Assembly (NCBI GenBank): GCA_016648135.1
Contig: JADDOH010023155.1
Location: forward strand, 1 to 64,000
From: Agrypnia vestita
Taxonomy: Eukaryota > Arthropoda > Insecta > Trichoptera > Phryganeidae
Direction of reading: 5' to 3'
Length of the DNA stretch: 64,000 nt
Position 1 is the first letter of the stretch; each line of letters begins with the position of its first letter. Of this stretch, positions 1 through 10,084 are shown in pieces. Made by a program: the position numbers and the translations under genes. The notes below the pieces were generated by a model that was not told where the DNA came from, did not search any database, and saw only the letters and a list, made by a program, of their open reading frames with translations.

Positions 1-835
1 AGTCCTCATAGGCAAAATAAATTATGAAAAGTAAATGGCTTATTGCGGGATGCAAAAGTTCGCGCTTATTCAGAATCCAGAGGCCGGGCTCGTCCATCTC
101 CGTTGACGAGGGTTCAATGAGCTCGGTAAATTACACCACATCCTGCGCATCTAGATGCTAGGCTTCCTAGACTAGCAAACAGATACGAGCAACTGGACGT
201 CTTTGCCAATAACTGTATAATATTCAAACATACATTAAAAGGTGTATTAAAAGGTTACTAGTTTTTGTCGAATTGGACTTAAATATGTAATTGATTTGTA
301 TTTGTATGTATATTTTTTATTATAATATGACTTTCAAAGCATGTGCTTTATCTTTTCACTCTACATTATTACTTTTTTGTTTTAAAATTTATATTATATG
401 TTTTTCTTATGCTTCTTTTTTTTATACACTTGCTTTTTACTTTATATTATATTTATCTTTATATATTTGCATGTATCTGTATTTTAAGTATTTTCTTTCC
501 TCTTTATTACTTCCTTTCTTTTAACTCGTGGCGTCCCTTTTAACCCTTTTCCCGTGATCCGATCGAGCTGAAACTTTGCAAGCAGACTCGTGGCCGCGAT
601 CAAGAAGATCTATCAAATTTTCGTTAAAAAATAATAATAATTACGGTATAATTTTGGATTTTTCAAATTTTTAATGTTTTTTTAATACAACTACAACTAA
701 GTTGTATGGAGATTCCGACGCATATGGTAGACACGAAACCTTTTTTTCTTTAAACTATTTATTCTGTTAATGTACACTTTGCCTATATGTTGTATAAGTT
801 TTAAGGGGCGTTAATGAATAAATAAATAAATAAAA
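1..835 (+). repeat. LINE 3' end fragment (non-LTR retrotransposon tail and 3' UTR)
   Basis: Bases 184-270 encode a short C-terminal peptide ending in FKHTLKGVLKGY and a stop, the style of ending seen in LINE ORF2 proteins. An AT-rich 3' UTR follows and finishes in an (AAAT)n tail at about 818-835. Bases 184-530 and 735-835 match the reverse complement of about 18590-19090, so this is a dispersed repeat. The stretch 535-730 is absent from that copy and looks like a later insertion. The clade cannot be assigned. Confidence 0.6.
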
Positions 836-848
836 GTGCTCGACTCAC

Positions 849-1063
849 CGTGGTGCAGCGGCGGCGCCTTCCCCTCCAGGAAGTCCTTCTTGCAGATGAA
901 CTTGTTGTCCGCCAGCACGTAGAGCTCCTCGCCCGTGCTGAGCTGCTTGCGGCACACCAGGCAGGTGAAGCAGTTGAGGTGGAAGACGATCTCGCGCGCC
1001 TTGCGGACCAGCTCCGAGGGGGAGATGCCGTCCCCGCAGCCGCCGCACTTGGTGCCGTACCGC
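849..1063 (-). CDS. Lim1: LIM-homeobox protein Lim1/Lhx1-type, exon with LIM domain 2
   Basis: This coding exon of a LIM-homeodomain transcription factor is read right to left. An acceptor AG at 1065-1064 is followed by a base that completes the Arg codon left open by the exon at 5516-5682. Joined, the protein reads NDFFRRYGTKC, the signature junction of Lhx1/Lhx5 proteins. The exon encodes residues 57-127. LIM2 zinc ligands are all present: C62, C65, H84, C87, C90, C93, C113 and D116. The run [10 protein letters not shown] is near-identical to that remembered for vertebrate Lhx1. The exon ends in phase 1 at a consensus donor, GTGAGT, at 848-843. LIM domains bind partners such as Ldb/Chip in the nucleus, and the homeodomain that would bind DNA must lie left of the window. 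A LINE tail begins about 13 bases beyond this donor. Confidence 0.93.
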
Positions 1064-1301
1064 CTGGAGGTGGACAAGGAACCGTTGATTCGTCGCAGAT
1101 TGTATTCTTTAAGCCCGCACTAAGAAGAAACGGCGCGGGGAGGCATCCACACAAAACCATGCAATAGGCTGTTAATGGCACCCACTATTTTAGAGCCTGG
1201 CAATTTTGCGTGTGTAAAACTAACGTGACAATAATATTTTGGTATCTATGTATAATAATATAAATAAAATAGAATAACCAAAATAAAATGAGAAAAAGAA
1301 T

Positions 1302-1370
1302 TCCGGTGCGAGGAATCGAACCCGACTCCCCCGGGCGGAAGCTGGTGGTACCACCATCTATACCACGCAG
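1302..1370 (-). repeat. tRNA-like SINE head
   Basis: The minus strand has an A-box-like TGGTATAGATGG followed by a B-box-like GGTTCGATTCC at tRNA spacing. No clean cloverleaf with a paired acceptor stem is evident, and AT-rich sequence trails it. I read it as a tRNA-derived SINE inside the Lim1 intron, not a functional tRNA. Confidence 0.6.
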
Positions 1371-1967
1371 TAGATGGTAGAAATGGTAGGAAAAAATATT
1401 TATAAAGCGTAGTAATGGACCCACTCACTAGTTTTAATTATCATTATAGCTGTAACCCGTCAAAAATACTTAAAGGTGCTTTTACATGTTGATTCCTAAG
1501 GTATATTAATATTATTAAAGAAAAAATCGAAAAAAGTTTTCAAAAAAAAATTTCAGTAAAAAAAATTTTCGGAAGGAAATTAAAGATTAATTTAATTTTT
1601 TTTTCTCAGAATCTTTAGTAATGCACAGCGTTTTTGTTGTATGCGCTGCAAGCCACTGAAAATACATAATTTTTTGTGTGAAAAGGTCTGTCATTAACGC
1701 CAGCACCAAGACGCTACGCTACGCTAGATGGCGCTGTTCTCTCAACCTTATGTCAAGGCCGAAATAAACGTAATTCTTTATATAACAATACTCTGTATCA
1801 AAGTTTATATTTCGTTAACATTTGAAAATTTACCAAAAACATTGACAAATAAAAAATTATGAAATAATATAAAATTTTAGATATATACAAAAATTTCCAA
1901 CGTAGGTGTTTGTTAAAATTTTAAATATAAAACATCTTTATAGAAGATAATTAGATACGTGATGCTG

Positions 1968-2014
1968 ATTTGATTTGATGATGATGATGATATTTTTGAT
2001 GATGATGATGATTT
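1968..2014 (+). repeat. (GAT)n microsatellite
   Basis: Two runs of GAT triplets are separated by TATTTTT. LINE tails elsewhere in this window (about 46030) also end in GAT repeats, so this may be the remnant of one. Confidence 0.85.
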
Positions 2015-3019
2015 ATATGCTGCTAGTACTAGAATTAAAACTTGTAATTACTTATGTTATACTGCAAATCACGTAATACGTCTAGTACGGGTGCAAATAA
2101 CAAATTTATATTTTGAAAAATAGAGCTTGTGCTGAATATGATGGACATAGGCGACCTTTGCTATGGACAAGTTTCTTTTTCTCAATGAAATGAAATGGAA
2201 ATTATAATTTGAGTAAAATTGAACAAAAGTCAAAAGATCTGAAAAACTAACAAAGCAATGAAATTACGTCATCTCTCGTGCCCGGTTATGCGGACGCGTG
2301 ACGTCACAGGCAATTTTTGGAAGTCATTCAATCCGCGCTAAAATAACTTTCATATACTTTCATATTATGATTTATTGACAGATTTCAACATTTGTTCACT
2401 GGTTTATTGGTTTTGATCTATATTTTAATTCCATAATTCCATAACTTCTCCATTTTGGAGACATAAAATGTCACATCTCAAAAATCCTTCTAAAAATAAA
2501 GTGCTATTTTAATCACTTTTCAGTAAAAATTAGGTAATATTTTATTGCTGTTAAATAAATTAATCTCGAATGTTATTGATTTTTCTATTCTATTTGGACT
2601 ACGGTAAATAATGTCTTAATTAGACCAGCATCAAAGTTTGGCGTTTGAAGAGATACGCCCACTGAGATACTCAAATAATTGCTGGCCTTCGAGAAGACGT
2701 GGGTACTGAATTCAGGAAGAGAATAGGAGAAAGAAGCCTTATACATATAATTATAAAGTGTAACGGTATATAATAAAGTTGTTGGTAGAACGGCCGAATT
2801 CACAAGGCTTATCTTGCAGAGAAACGGAGGATTTAAGAGATTGCTACAGATAGTACATCTCCACTTAAGCTAATTAGATATAGGATAATTATTATTGTCT
2901 TTGGTGGAACGGTTGAATGGTAGTTTAAAATCTGAAAAGGTCATTCTTATAGCAAAGGTTGGCTTTTTTGAGTAGAATCACTTATTGCTCTAAAGATTTG
3001 ATAAACCATTGTCTAAATT

Positions 3020-3480
3020 TAACCTATTTTTCAATCTATCAACAGGAACTTCTTTCGTGTTTATTAATTTCTTCATCTTTTTCTTCAACTTTTTTTAGAC
3101 TCGAGACTCTATGTATTCAGGGGTTTTCTCTTGTGGTGGTGAGTTGTAGCTATCTCTTCATTACTTCGGGGGTTTTCCTTGTGGGCGCTGTCCATCTGGT
3201 ACGCCATGCAGAGCTATGCACGGAACTCTGTACGTATTGGTACCAGTATCATAGACGCTGTCGTCCCCATCTGACCACATCTTTAACCTCGCAGACTTCC
3301 TGGTTTACTGTATTCCTCACGCGATCATGCAGAGTCTTCTCAGCAATAGCACGCAAAGTTCTCTTTTCAGTTGTTCTTAGCATACTCTGTGTCTTGACAG
3401 TCTGCCCTCATTTCAATACCATAAGTGAAGAATATGTCGAATAAGAACAGGTCTTAGAAATACCAAACTTAAGAACTTCT
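3020..3480 (-). pseudogene. LINE reverse transcriptase C-terminal fragment
   Basis: Minus-strand translation contains TVKTQSMLRTTEKRTLRAIA, then DRVRNTVNQEVCEVKDVVRW and a degraded Trp/Arg-rich tail. The same family is present at 50316-50660 and 51246-51490, where the matching segments read LKTKSVLRKTEMRCL and RVRKIAIRELCEVQDVIRW. Such sequences form the region after the reverse-transcriptase domain of non-LTR retrotransposons. Stops and frameshifts show that it is dead. It lies within the Lim1 intron. Confidence 0.7.
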
Positions 3481-3589
3481 TTGGTGAGGTCATGAGAGCT
3501 GAGCATTTTACTGCCAACGTATCTGAACTGGGTTACTTGTTCAATGGGTTCATGAATATAGCTTCGTCTCTATTCTTCCTTCCTGGGTT

Positions 3590-3925
3590 TCAATCCGTGG
3601 GATTGGTTTGCAGCAAAGCACATCTCCTTCTCCATTCTGCTCGGTCTCCGGCAATCCTCTTCAGCTCTGTGTAGGAGGCACAATTCATATCTTGGCACAC
3701 TTGCTCGAGATATTTACGGCGAGGGCGCCCTCTGGCAATCTTTCCCTCCAGTATATTTTTGAGCAGATTTTCATGGCGTAAAATATATCCCATTCATTTT
3801 GCACGCCTCTTCGAGATGGTATTCATTATGTGCCTGGTTTCATCGATCTTGCTGAGAACCTCTCCATTCGTAGGTAGTGTGGTCTCTCCAGGAAATTCCT
3901 AGGGCACGTCTGTAGATCCACATCG
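3590..3925 (-). pseudogene. LINE C-terminal fragment (second family)
   Basis: The minus strand reads VLSKIDETRHIMNTISKRRAK, a stop, then MGYILRHENLLKNILEGK, ARGRPRRKYLEQ and a Trp-containing end. GHILRHxxLLKxILEG followed by RGRPR is typical of the C-terminus of insect LINE polymerases. The stop sits where related proteins usually have Trp. It is a truncated relic in the Lim1 intron. Confidence 0.75.
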
Positions 3926-4159
3926 TCTCTATGAAGCATTTTTAATATATGATAAAATTATCATTGTCTTATCTGTGTCGTCCTATAATTGTGGAATACA
4001 TATTACTTTTTTTTTATTCTTTTCTTACCATGTATTTATTTATGCCTTCGTGTCGGATAACTAAAAAAATTAATGTTTAAGAATTCTATTCTTGTTGGTG
4101 CAATTTTCGCCATGTGCCTCTATTCTAGATGATAGTTTGGTAATGCGTAAGTAGTTTGG

Positions 4160-4330
4160 TCATCTCTAACGAATGAATGAGGAAAAAATGGTAAGAAAGA
4201 TATACACGCAAATGTTGACGGCGCCAGAAATAGAGGGCGACCACGGAGGACTTGGCTAACTAGATACTGGACAGGTTAGCCAGATACCGTAAGATGGTCC
4301 TGTTAGTAGGAAGTGTGGCGCTTCATCCTA
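4160..4330 (+). pseudogene. Short LINE tail fragment
   Basis: The run encodes a decayed MVRKIYTQMLTAPEIEGDHGG-like segment. It matches the copy at 23119-23200 (VRKIYNASVDGARKRGRPQ) once small gaps are allowed. It belongs to the family also seen at 5779, 16612 and 55358. Confidence 0.55.
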
Positions 4331-4533
4331 ATCAATATTACCAGAACGTCACTTTGGAGAACAAATTTCTTCCGGCTTGGCGAATTAGACACAGAACGTG
4401 ACGTATGTCTTAAATACACATAAAATTTCCACTGCGAGAGCGGTGCTTTCAGACTGATACAGATTTTGAGTAGCTGTCAAAATCCTGGCCCGCGATTGGT
4501 GCAAACATCTCAAGCATCAATTTGACACAATAC

Positions 4534-5114
4534 TGTCACGTGTCTTGGCTGTGGGAAGAATTAATGAAAACACTGGAATGACTGATAAACTAATTAATCA
4601 AACGTACCAAGTCACTTAACACTATTTAAATTAACGCTATTTTTAAAATTAAACTGTTTTGTAAATTTATCACTCGTAAATAGACACTTTGTAACTGCTT
4701 TAACACTTTATTCACTATTCACTAGAACATTCCATACAATTTCCGCGCGTATTATTCGCCCCGGTTTATTCCGTTACGTAAGAACATTCCAGATTATTCG
4801 CTGTCGAATTATCGCTCGCCTGGTTACACTGGCCTTCGCCGCTCGCGGCTGCCCTCACTTCGGTTGCGCTGTCAAGCGCGCTAAGAACAATAACAACGTT
4901 ACTCTCGCACGCGGTTCTATTTATATCTGGTTAATGCTGATATCGAACTCTCTAGACGTTCCTAGTGTTTTTGAGAACTTTCTCGTGGCTACCAGGCCTC
5001 TATAGATGCTTCTCGATGCTTCCCGAAAGCCGTAGATTACGCTAGGCCATTCTGGAATCTTTGATAGTATTGTTATGATTCTTTTTTATTTTTCTTCTTT
5101 TTAGCTTCGTTACA
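4534..5114. mobile_element. Candidate solo LTR of an LTR retrotransposon
   Basis: The unit begins TGTCACG and ends CGTTACA, giving the TGT...ACA termini of LTRs. It is flanked on both sides by the same four bases, ATAC (4530-4533 and 5115-5118), as expected of a Gypsy-type target duplication. It is 581 bp with no coding capacity and is more CpG-rich than its surroundings. No second LTR or internal region is visible, so a recombined solo LTR is the best reading. The strand is undetermined. Confidence 0.5.
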
Positions 5115-5515
5115 ATACGAAGCAACACACTATAATCAGAATCCTGTATATTCTTTGTGCCTTTATATTGTTATTATACACTTTGTGTTTTATATATGCT
5201 TATAGATCGTGTTAATGTATTGAAATATTTTTGTGGTTATGTATATTTTTTAAATAATAAAGAAGTGAACTAACGGGACAATGAGGGCAAAATTTTGGAT
5301 GGCAGCCGTGCGGCCCAATTTTGCTTTGCAGTTCTGGATTGCACGGTTGCCTTTAGCATTAAAAAATGCCAACCTGGCGGCGAATGAGTAGGACCGATAC
5401 AGGAGCTTTTGCTTATAAAACGGTCCCGGGTAAGCGGTGGTAAGCAGTGCCCTCATTGTGAGTATAATCAGAAGCGGTACTCCTGGAGTGATAGAAGATG
5501 GAAGAGCGGCGTTAC

Positions 5516-5682
5516 CTGAAGAAGTCATTCCTGCAGAAGAGCTTGGCCTCTCTGGAGAAGCACTTGTCGGTGAGGGGTTCACGGCAGTCCACGCAGCGCA
5601 CGCAGGCCGCGTGCCACGCGCGCTCCAGCACCTTCAGCAGGAACTTGTCGAGGATGGGCTTGTCGCAGCCCGCGCACGCCAT
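5516..5682 (-). CDS. Lim1: LIM-homeobox protein Lim1/Lhx1-type, start and LIM domain 1
   Basis: The first coding exon visible encodes 55 full codons plus two bases. The proposed start gives [19 protein letters not shown], aligning residue for residue with the N-terminus of Lhx1 proteins, which begin just before the first zinc cysteine. LIM1 ligands are complete: C3, C6, H24, C27, C30, C33, C50 and D53. The exon ends NDFF plus AG at a GTAACG donor (5515) and joins in phase to the exon at 849-1063. A plausible acceptor AG at 5716-5715 puts the exon's 5' end at 5714, leaving about 32 bases of leader. The leader frame stays open, so an upstream exon could extend the protein. A LINE tail begins about 65 bases upstream of the acceptor. 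Confidence 0.92.
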
Positions 5683-5714
5683 CACCGTGCCTCCCGCCAC
5701 TGCCTCGCCTCGCC
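5683..5714 (-). other. Lim1: Probable 5' UTR part of the Lim1 LIM1 exon
   Basis: This is the sequence between the acceptor AG (5716-5715, preceded by a T/G-rich tract) and the ATG at 5682. It is GC-rich, unlike the intron on its right. The first exon and promoter would lie further right. Confidence 0.55.
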
Positions 5715-5759
5715 CTGTGCACAACAACACACAACTCAATAAGGGATGAAATTAATAAA

Positions 5760-6170
5760 CATCTTCAAGTATAACTAACTAACCACCACGCCGTTTCCCC
5801 GCAGAGAGGACTGAACGCCACACTCTTCTATCCTGGCACACCACTTTTGCTTCGGCCACATTCATAAATCTTCTCATGCAAGTTCTACGGCTGTTGCGGC
5901 TTTTAACGCCATCCACAAACACTTGTTGTATCTGATCGTGCCAGGTCTTTTGCGGACGCTCTCCATTTCTGTTGCCTTCAACACTCGCCTCATATATTTT
6001 CTTAACCACCCTTTCCTCGTTCATACGTTCCACATGACCAAACCATCTCAGCACTCCTTTTTTTATTCTATCTACCACACTACAGCCAGCATTGCATTCA
6101 CGTCTAATTTGTTCATTCCTTACTCTATCGACCAAAGTCTAATTTTATCAAGTCTACTTTTATGATAAAT
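5760..6170 (-). pseudogene. LINE C-terminal fragment, 118-codon open frame
   Basis: The minus strand holds an uninterrupted 118-residue frame: MVDRVRNEQIRRECNAGCSV, IKKGVLRWFGHVERM, a basic RPQKTWHDQI segment, a Cys/Arg-rich RRTCMRRFMN stretch and the end CQDRRVWRSVLSAGKRRGG. GxLRWFGHVERM followed by RPxKTWxDQI is the standard ending of many insect non-LTR retrotransposon polymerases. It is 5'-truncated and lacks the RT domain. At least four diverged relatives lie in this window (4160, 16485, 22985 and 55358). This is the best-preserved copy. Confidence 0.8.
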
Positions 6171-6304
6171 GTAGGAAAGGAGCGGTAGGTAATCTATTAG
6201 ATATTCAATATTATCTGTGTTTTCTAAACTCTTTGAATTAGTTGTATATAATAACACATACACAACAATACTGAAAAACATTCATAATCATCAACATGGA
6301 TTTC

Positions 6305-6848
6305 ATAAATTAAGCGTTGTTTCGTTTACAGAGTGGAATTTCATGATTAACACAATGATTTATACACAACGTTTTATTCCACTAATTTGAGTTATATAAG
6401 CCTAAGCGCTTTCGATGGACATCATCTTCATACTCTGAGATGGCGGACCACTGTATTGAACATGATCACTTGTTTGACCAAAATAATGTTAGGGTCCTAC
6501 ATCTAGAGGCGGAGGGTCGTAAACTGGATGCTCTAGAAATACTAGAAATTAATAAAGCAATCAAAAATAAAAATAACCTAATAAACATTCAAATACCTGC
6601 GTCATCTCCGTTGTTAAAATAAGTATTATTATATGTAAAAATTAATTACTGTTGTATATGTCAATAAATAACTACCCTCGCCGCCCCCCTCCCTCTCCAT
6701 CATCCGTTTACTTTCTATTTATCGGCCATATTGATTTACAATTAGTTCTAATATTACCTCTGAAGACGATGGTTGTGTCCATCGAAAGCGCTTAGGCTTA
6801 TATAACTCAAATTAGTGGAATAAAACGTTGTGTATAAATCATTGTGTT
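6305..6848 (+). mobile_element. Penelope-like element relic inserted into the LINE
   Basis: A perfect 12-bp duplication, AACATGGATTTC, flanks the unit (6293-6304 and 6849-6860). The duplicated bases belong to the QHGF codons of the host LINE. The termini carry 75-bp arms in opposite orientation (6347-6421 and 6776-6850), essentially identical. Between them, 6440-6622 encodes HCIEHDHLFDQNNVRVLHLE and LEILEINKAIKNKNNLIN, the pattern found at the C-terminus of Penelope-like polymerases after the GIY-YIG nuclease. A relative is at 45330-45600. Only the 3' end survives. Inverted terminal copies (pLTRs) are known for this class. Confidence 0.65.
6347..6421 (-). repeat. Left arm of 75-bp inverted repeat
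   Basis: It is the exact reverse complement of 6776-6850, with divergence beginning just outside. It forms the inverted pLTR-like end of the Penelope-like relic. Confidence 0.85.
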
Positions 6849-6850
6849 AA
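6776..6850 (+). repeat. Right arm of 75-bp inverted repeat
   Basis: This is the partner of 6347-6421. Immediately before it lies CTGAAGACGATGG...CCATCGAAAGC (about 6760-6789), which resembles a hammerhead ribozyme core. Confidence 0.85.
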
Positions 6851-8314
6851 CATGGATTTCTCTGTGTTAACTAATATTATAAACTTCACTGATTATATCA
6901 CAACCCATATGGACAAAAGAATTAAAGCCGATGCAATATATAGTGATTATTCGAAGGCCTTCGACAAAGTTGATCATGGCATCCTTTTGCATAAATTAAA
7001 ACTTCTGGGGATTCAAGGAGATCTTCTCAAATGGTTTAGTTCTTGCCTAGACAAGTCTGTCTGTCTGACTGTATCGATCGAGGTCTGCATCGAGGGTTTT
7101 AAATCAGAATACAAGATTGTCCCCTCGGGTATTCCACAAGACTCACATCTCGGACCCTTGCTGTTTAATATTTATATTTTTGATATTCATACATGTTCTA
7201 TAAATTGTAATTATTTGTCATACGCTGATGATATAAAAATTTATATGCCAGTAAAATCCGAAACCGACTGCCAAAAAATGCAAGAGGATCTCGAGAGACT
7301 GTCAGGTTACTGTGAAGCGAATAGGTTGATACTAAATGTCACTAAATGTTATAAAACTTCCTTCACTCGCAAAATAAATTGTATTATATATGAATATACT
7401 ATTGGTAGTGATTTGGTCAGGGATGTGGACGAGATATGGGACTTGGTTGTTGCTAGACTCTAAAAGCCAGTAAAAACTCTAAAAAGTTGTTGCTAGACTC
7501 TCAACCGGCACATTGATGCGATTGTCGGTAAAGCATTCAAAATTTCCGGCTTCATAATGCGTCTTGGCAAAACATTCAGGCAAATTAGTACATTTAACCA
7601 TAACATAACTTATATTCGACCTCACCTTGAATTTTGTTCGACAATATGGTCACCCACATATAAATTTAACAATTACAGAATCGAAAACGTTCAAAAAACA
7701 TTTCTTAAGCGTATTAACTATAAATTTAATTTGAATTTTAACTATTTGGACTCGACACAATTTCATAGATTAGACACTCGAAAACAGGCGAATATTATTC
7801 AGATCAATCCTTCCTTTCCCAAATAATTCATAACCTTACTGATTCTCCTGAAATCACCAGCTTACTATCTTTCCACGTCCCACTCCGACCTACCAGACAG
7901 AAGTGCCTCTTTTCCCTTCCAGCTTATCATACCAATAATAGGAAATCCTCTCCCATCCCACGCATATGCTCAGAATCCTTTTGAATTCAATAGATATTTA
8001 TAATACTAAATACGAAGAGTATCGTCATATGGTGAGGCAGATACTAGAAAGTCGTCCCCCTCCCTGAGCATGTGAATTATATACATTACAAACCCTTTTA
8101 TATTTATGATAAAGTTAAATAAGGACCAATTTCTTAATTGAAACTGTAAAATTGCTTGATCTCATTCATATCAAATTGACTTGTCTATAATGTATGTCTA
8201 TCTTTGTCATTCTTTAATTCTGGGAGACATTTTACTATTTTTTCTATATTCTGACCTACCAAGCGATTATGTCTCCCTGTTGGATGACCGAATAAAATAA
8301 AATATCATCTTGGA

Positions 8315-9699
8315 GGGGAAAAGATTAACTTCTTCATTAGTCAGTTGCGGTCCTCACAGATCCATATTTTATTTATATAAGGAAAAATACAGAAAACCTC
8401 TGTCCATTTAAGAAAGACGTTAGAATTAGTGTGTGTAAGCCGTGCTCGCGAGGCACATTGTTTCGTTGTGTTGGTGTTTATACCCATACTCATGGGAAGG
8501 ACCATAAATATATCCAGCATAGTTAGTCCATTCAAATATATTAAAGAAACTGATTGAAAACATACATACATTCAACTTTCTAAAATTTGATAATATGTGG
8601 ATGTTCTTACGGTGGAATCGGTGAACGTTGCATTGTGTAAAGTGAACTTTAAAACACTTAAGCCAGCTCATACAGCTCATAAGCCCTGAGCCACCGTATA
8701 AAGGCTTCCGTACACTTCATATATAAATAGCTGTGTGAGATTTCTATAGTCTATCTTAATAGGAAATATTATATTTTGACACGAAGTAGTACTAAGGATA
8801 TACAATAAAATGACATTATTAACTCAAATATGTTTTTTTGGTTACGTGATAGATAGTCCTTCCCTCGGGGTGCGATATTTTTATTATAACATAATTTAAA
8901 AATAAAAAAAAAGAAGTAACATCCTTTATCTATCCAACAACGCACAAGTCAGTGATGTAGGTTTCACAGGTTTTGTGTAGTCACCATTTAAAACCGTGCT
9001 ATTTTTTTTCGTGACTTCGAAAAAATCCAGACTTAGTTCAACATAAATCTAGCAATATTTATTTTTTATAATACGGTTTAAAGTGTACTGATTTCATTTG
9101 CAGCTGGTTCGCGTTTAAATATTAAAACTATAATTAATCTTCATACTTGACGCCACCTTTTTTTCTTGTCTTGTCTTGTCAAGAATCACCGAAAAGAGAA
9201 TAGTTATGAAGAGAATGTTTGGTCTGATTAATTGCTCGTGTAAAGTATCCATGAATGTTTCATTAATCACAGAAGTTTTTGATTTAAGCAATCTTCTGCT
9301 TGTTGGTCTTGAAGCCACCATGACTGGCAATCGTAACGAGGTAAGGGTGAAAATGAGCGCATTTATTGGATATCGAAACAGTCGGCCTCTGGCTCCTATT
9401 CTATTAAAACTCCTGTGTGTCGGTGGTGTAACGTAGGTCTACATGTCAGAAAATATGAAATATCTACCTTATTTACGAAAACTAAAAGGTCACAGTTTTT
9501 GTAATCATCGAATAGACATTTTCACACTAAAATGACTAAATTAAACTGTAAGGAATGTACGGATTTTTTAATTAAAAAATATTTATTCGTTACTCTCGTA
9601 CTTTCAGCCAGTGTGTAAAAGAGAGCAGAATATTGCACATCGCAGTTAAATCGAGCAAGAAAGAGCACGACATTACCATACATTTCATGTAGGGTAGAG
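8315..9699. other. Non-coding interval with one short-repeat copy
   Basis: AT-rich sequence without a recognisable gene. Bases 8590-8760 are a reverse-oriented, diverged copy of the GTGATCACTTAAGCC short-element family described at 20067 and 37732. A fragment at about 9270-9330 resembles the CCACCATGAC arm of the foldback family at 19424. Confidence 0.6.
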
Positions 9700-9813
9700 A
9701 TGGCGGTTGCTTACATACTCATTCTTACAATAGTGTACGATACTCTGTTCCTTTTTCCGCGTAGCGTCGCGCCTGATCACAAAGAAGGTCCGCTCGATAA
9801 CGAATACAAGTAA
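9700..9813 (+). other. Possible 37-codon secreted-type ORF or first exon
   Basis: ATG at 9700 opens MAVAYILILTIVYDTLFLFP followed by RSVAPDHKEGPLDNEYK and a stop. The first 20 residues are strongly hydrophobic, like a signal peptide or membrane anchor. The last codons overlap a good splice donor (CAA|GTAAGG at 9808-9814), so this could be a first coding exon. I do not recognise the peptide and see no following exon. In an AT-rich genome an ORF this short can arise by chance. Confidence 0.2.
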
Positions 9814-10084
9814 GGCAATTACCTCACTTTTAAGTTGCCAAGATTTCACGCTTGTAACGTATCTACAGTTTATTATATCATTGATGGCAATGATATGAAA
9901 CCTAGTATGAATTATATTTTATTTGATATACATTCACATATTTTATAAATCACAATCAAAGGACCTTCAATCCCGGTCTATTTTATAGTGTTTATGAGTT
10001 CGGGATTTATTTCGAGTTTCGAGGTATCAAAGTTTGATCGAGAATAAACAATGAAATACCTACTCGATGTCTTGCTATTACTTC

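Larger units (their letters stand above)
1064..5515 (-). other. Lim1: Lim1 intron between the LIM1 and LIM2 exons
   Basis: This 4.45-kb intron is bounded by a GTAACG donor at 5515 and an AG acceptor at 1064-1065. It holds a tRNA-like SINE, GAT microsatellites, three LINE tails and a solo LTR, each listed separately. The rest (about 1380-3000, 3930-4160, 4330-4530 and 5120-5515) is AT-rich. It contains short dispersed repeats, such as a CTGTAACCCGTCAAAA copy at about 1450, but no recognisable gene or conserved element. Confidence 0.85.
6200..8314 (+). pseudogene. Jockey-like LINE reverse transcriptase, interrupted and decayed
   Basis: Before the interruption the frame reads VFSKLFELVVYNN... 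to NHQHGF, an RT entry motif. After the Penelope-like insert it resumes NIINFTDYITTHMDKR, then YSDYSKAFDKVDHGILLHKL, PSGIPQDSHLGPLLFNIYI and SYADDIKIY, the RT catalytic motif. A second open frame, 7557-7826, carries the thumb and tail (YIRPHLEFCSTIWSP...IENVQKTFLKRINY). The usual GxPQGS is GIPQDS here. The conserved C-terminal region continues with stops to about 8070. An AT-rich 3' UTR ends in AATAAAATAAAAT near 8312. Frameshifts at about 7460 and 7830 kill it. Jockey-clade assignment rests on motif style. Confidence 0.8.

Noticed and set aside
801..1181. 126-codon minus frame and overlapping plus frames over the LIM2 exon
   Set aside because: They are open only because the exon is GC-rich; the LIM zinc ligands and exact splice phase single out one frame.
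5104..5119. GCTTCGT-TACAAT-ACGAAG hairpin as a terminator
   Set aside because: Bacterial-style terminators do not apply in this genome; it coincides with the end of the candidate LTR.
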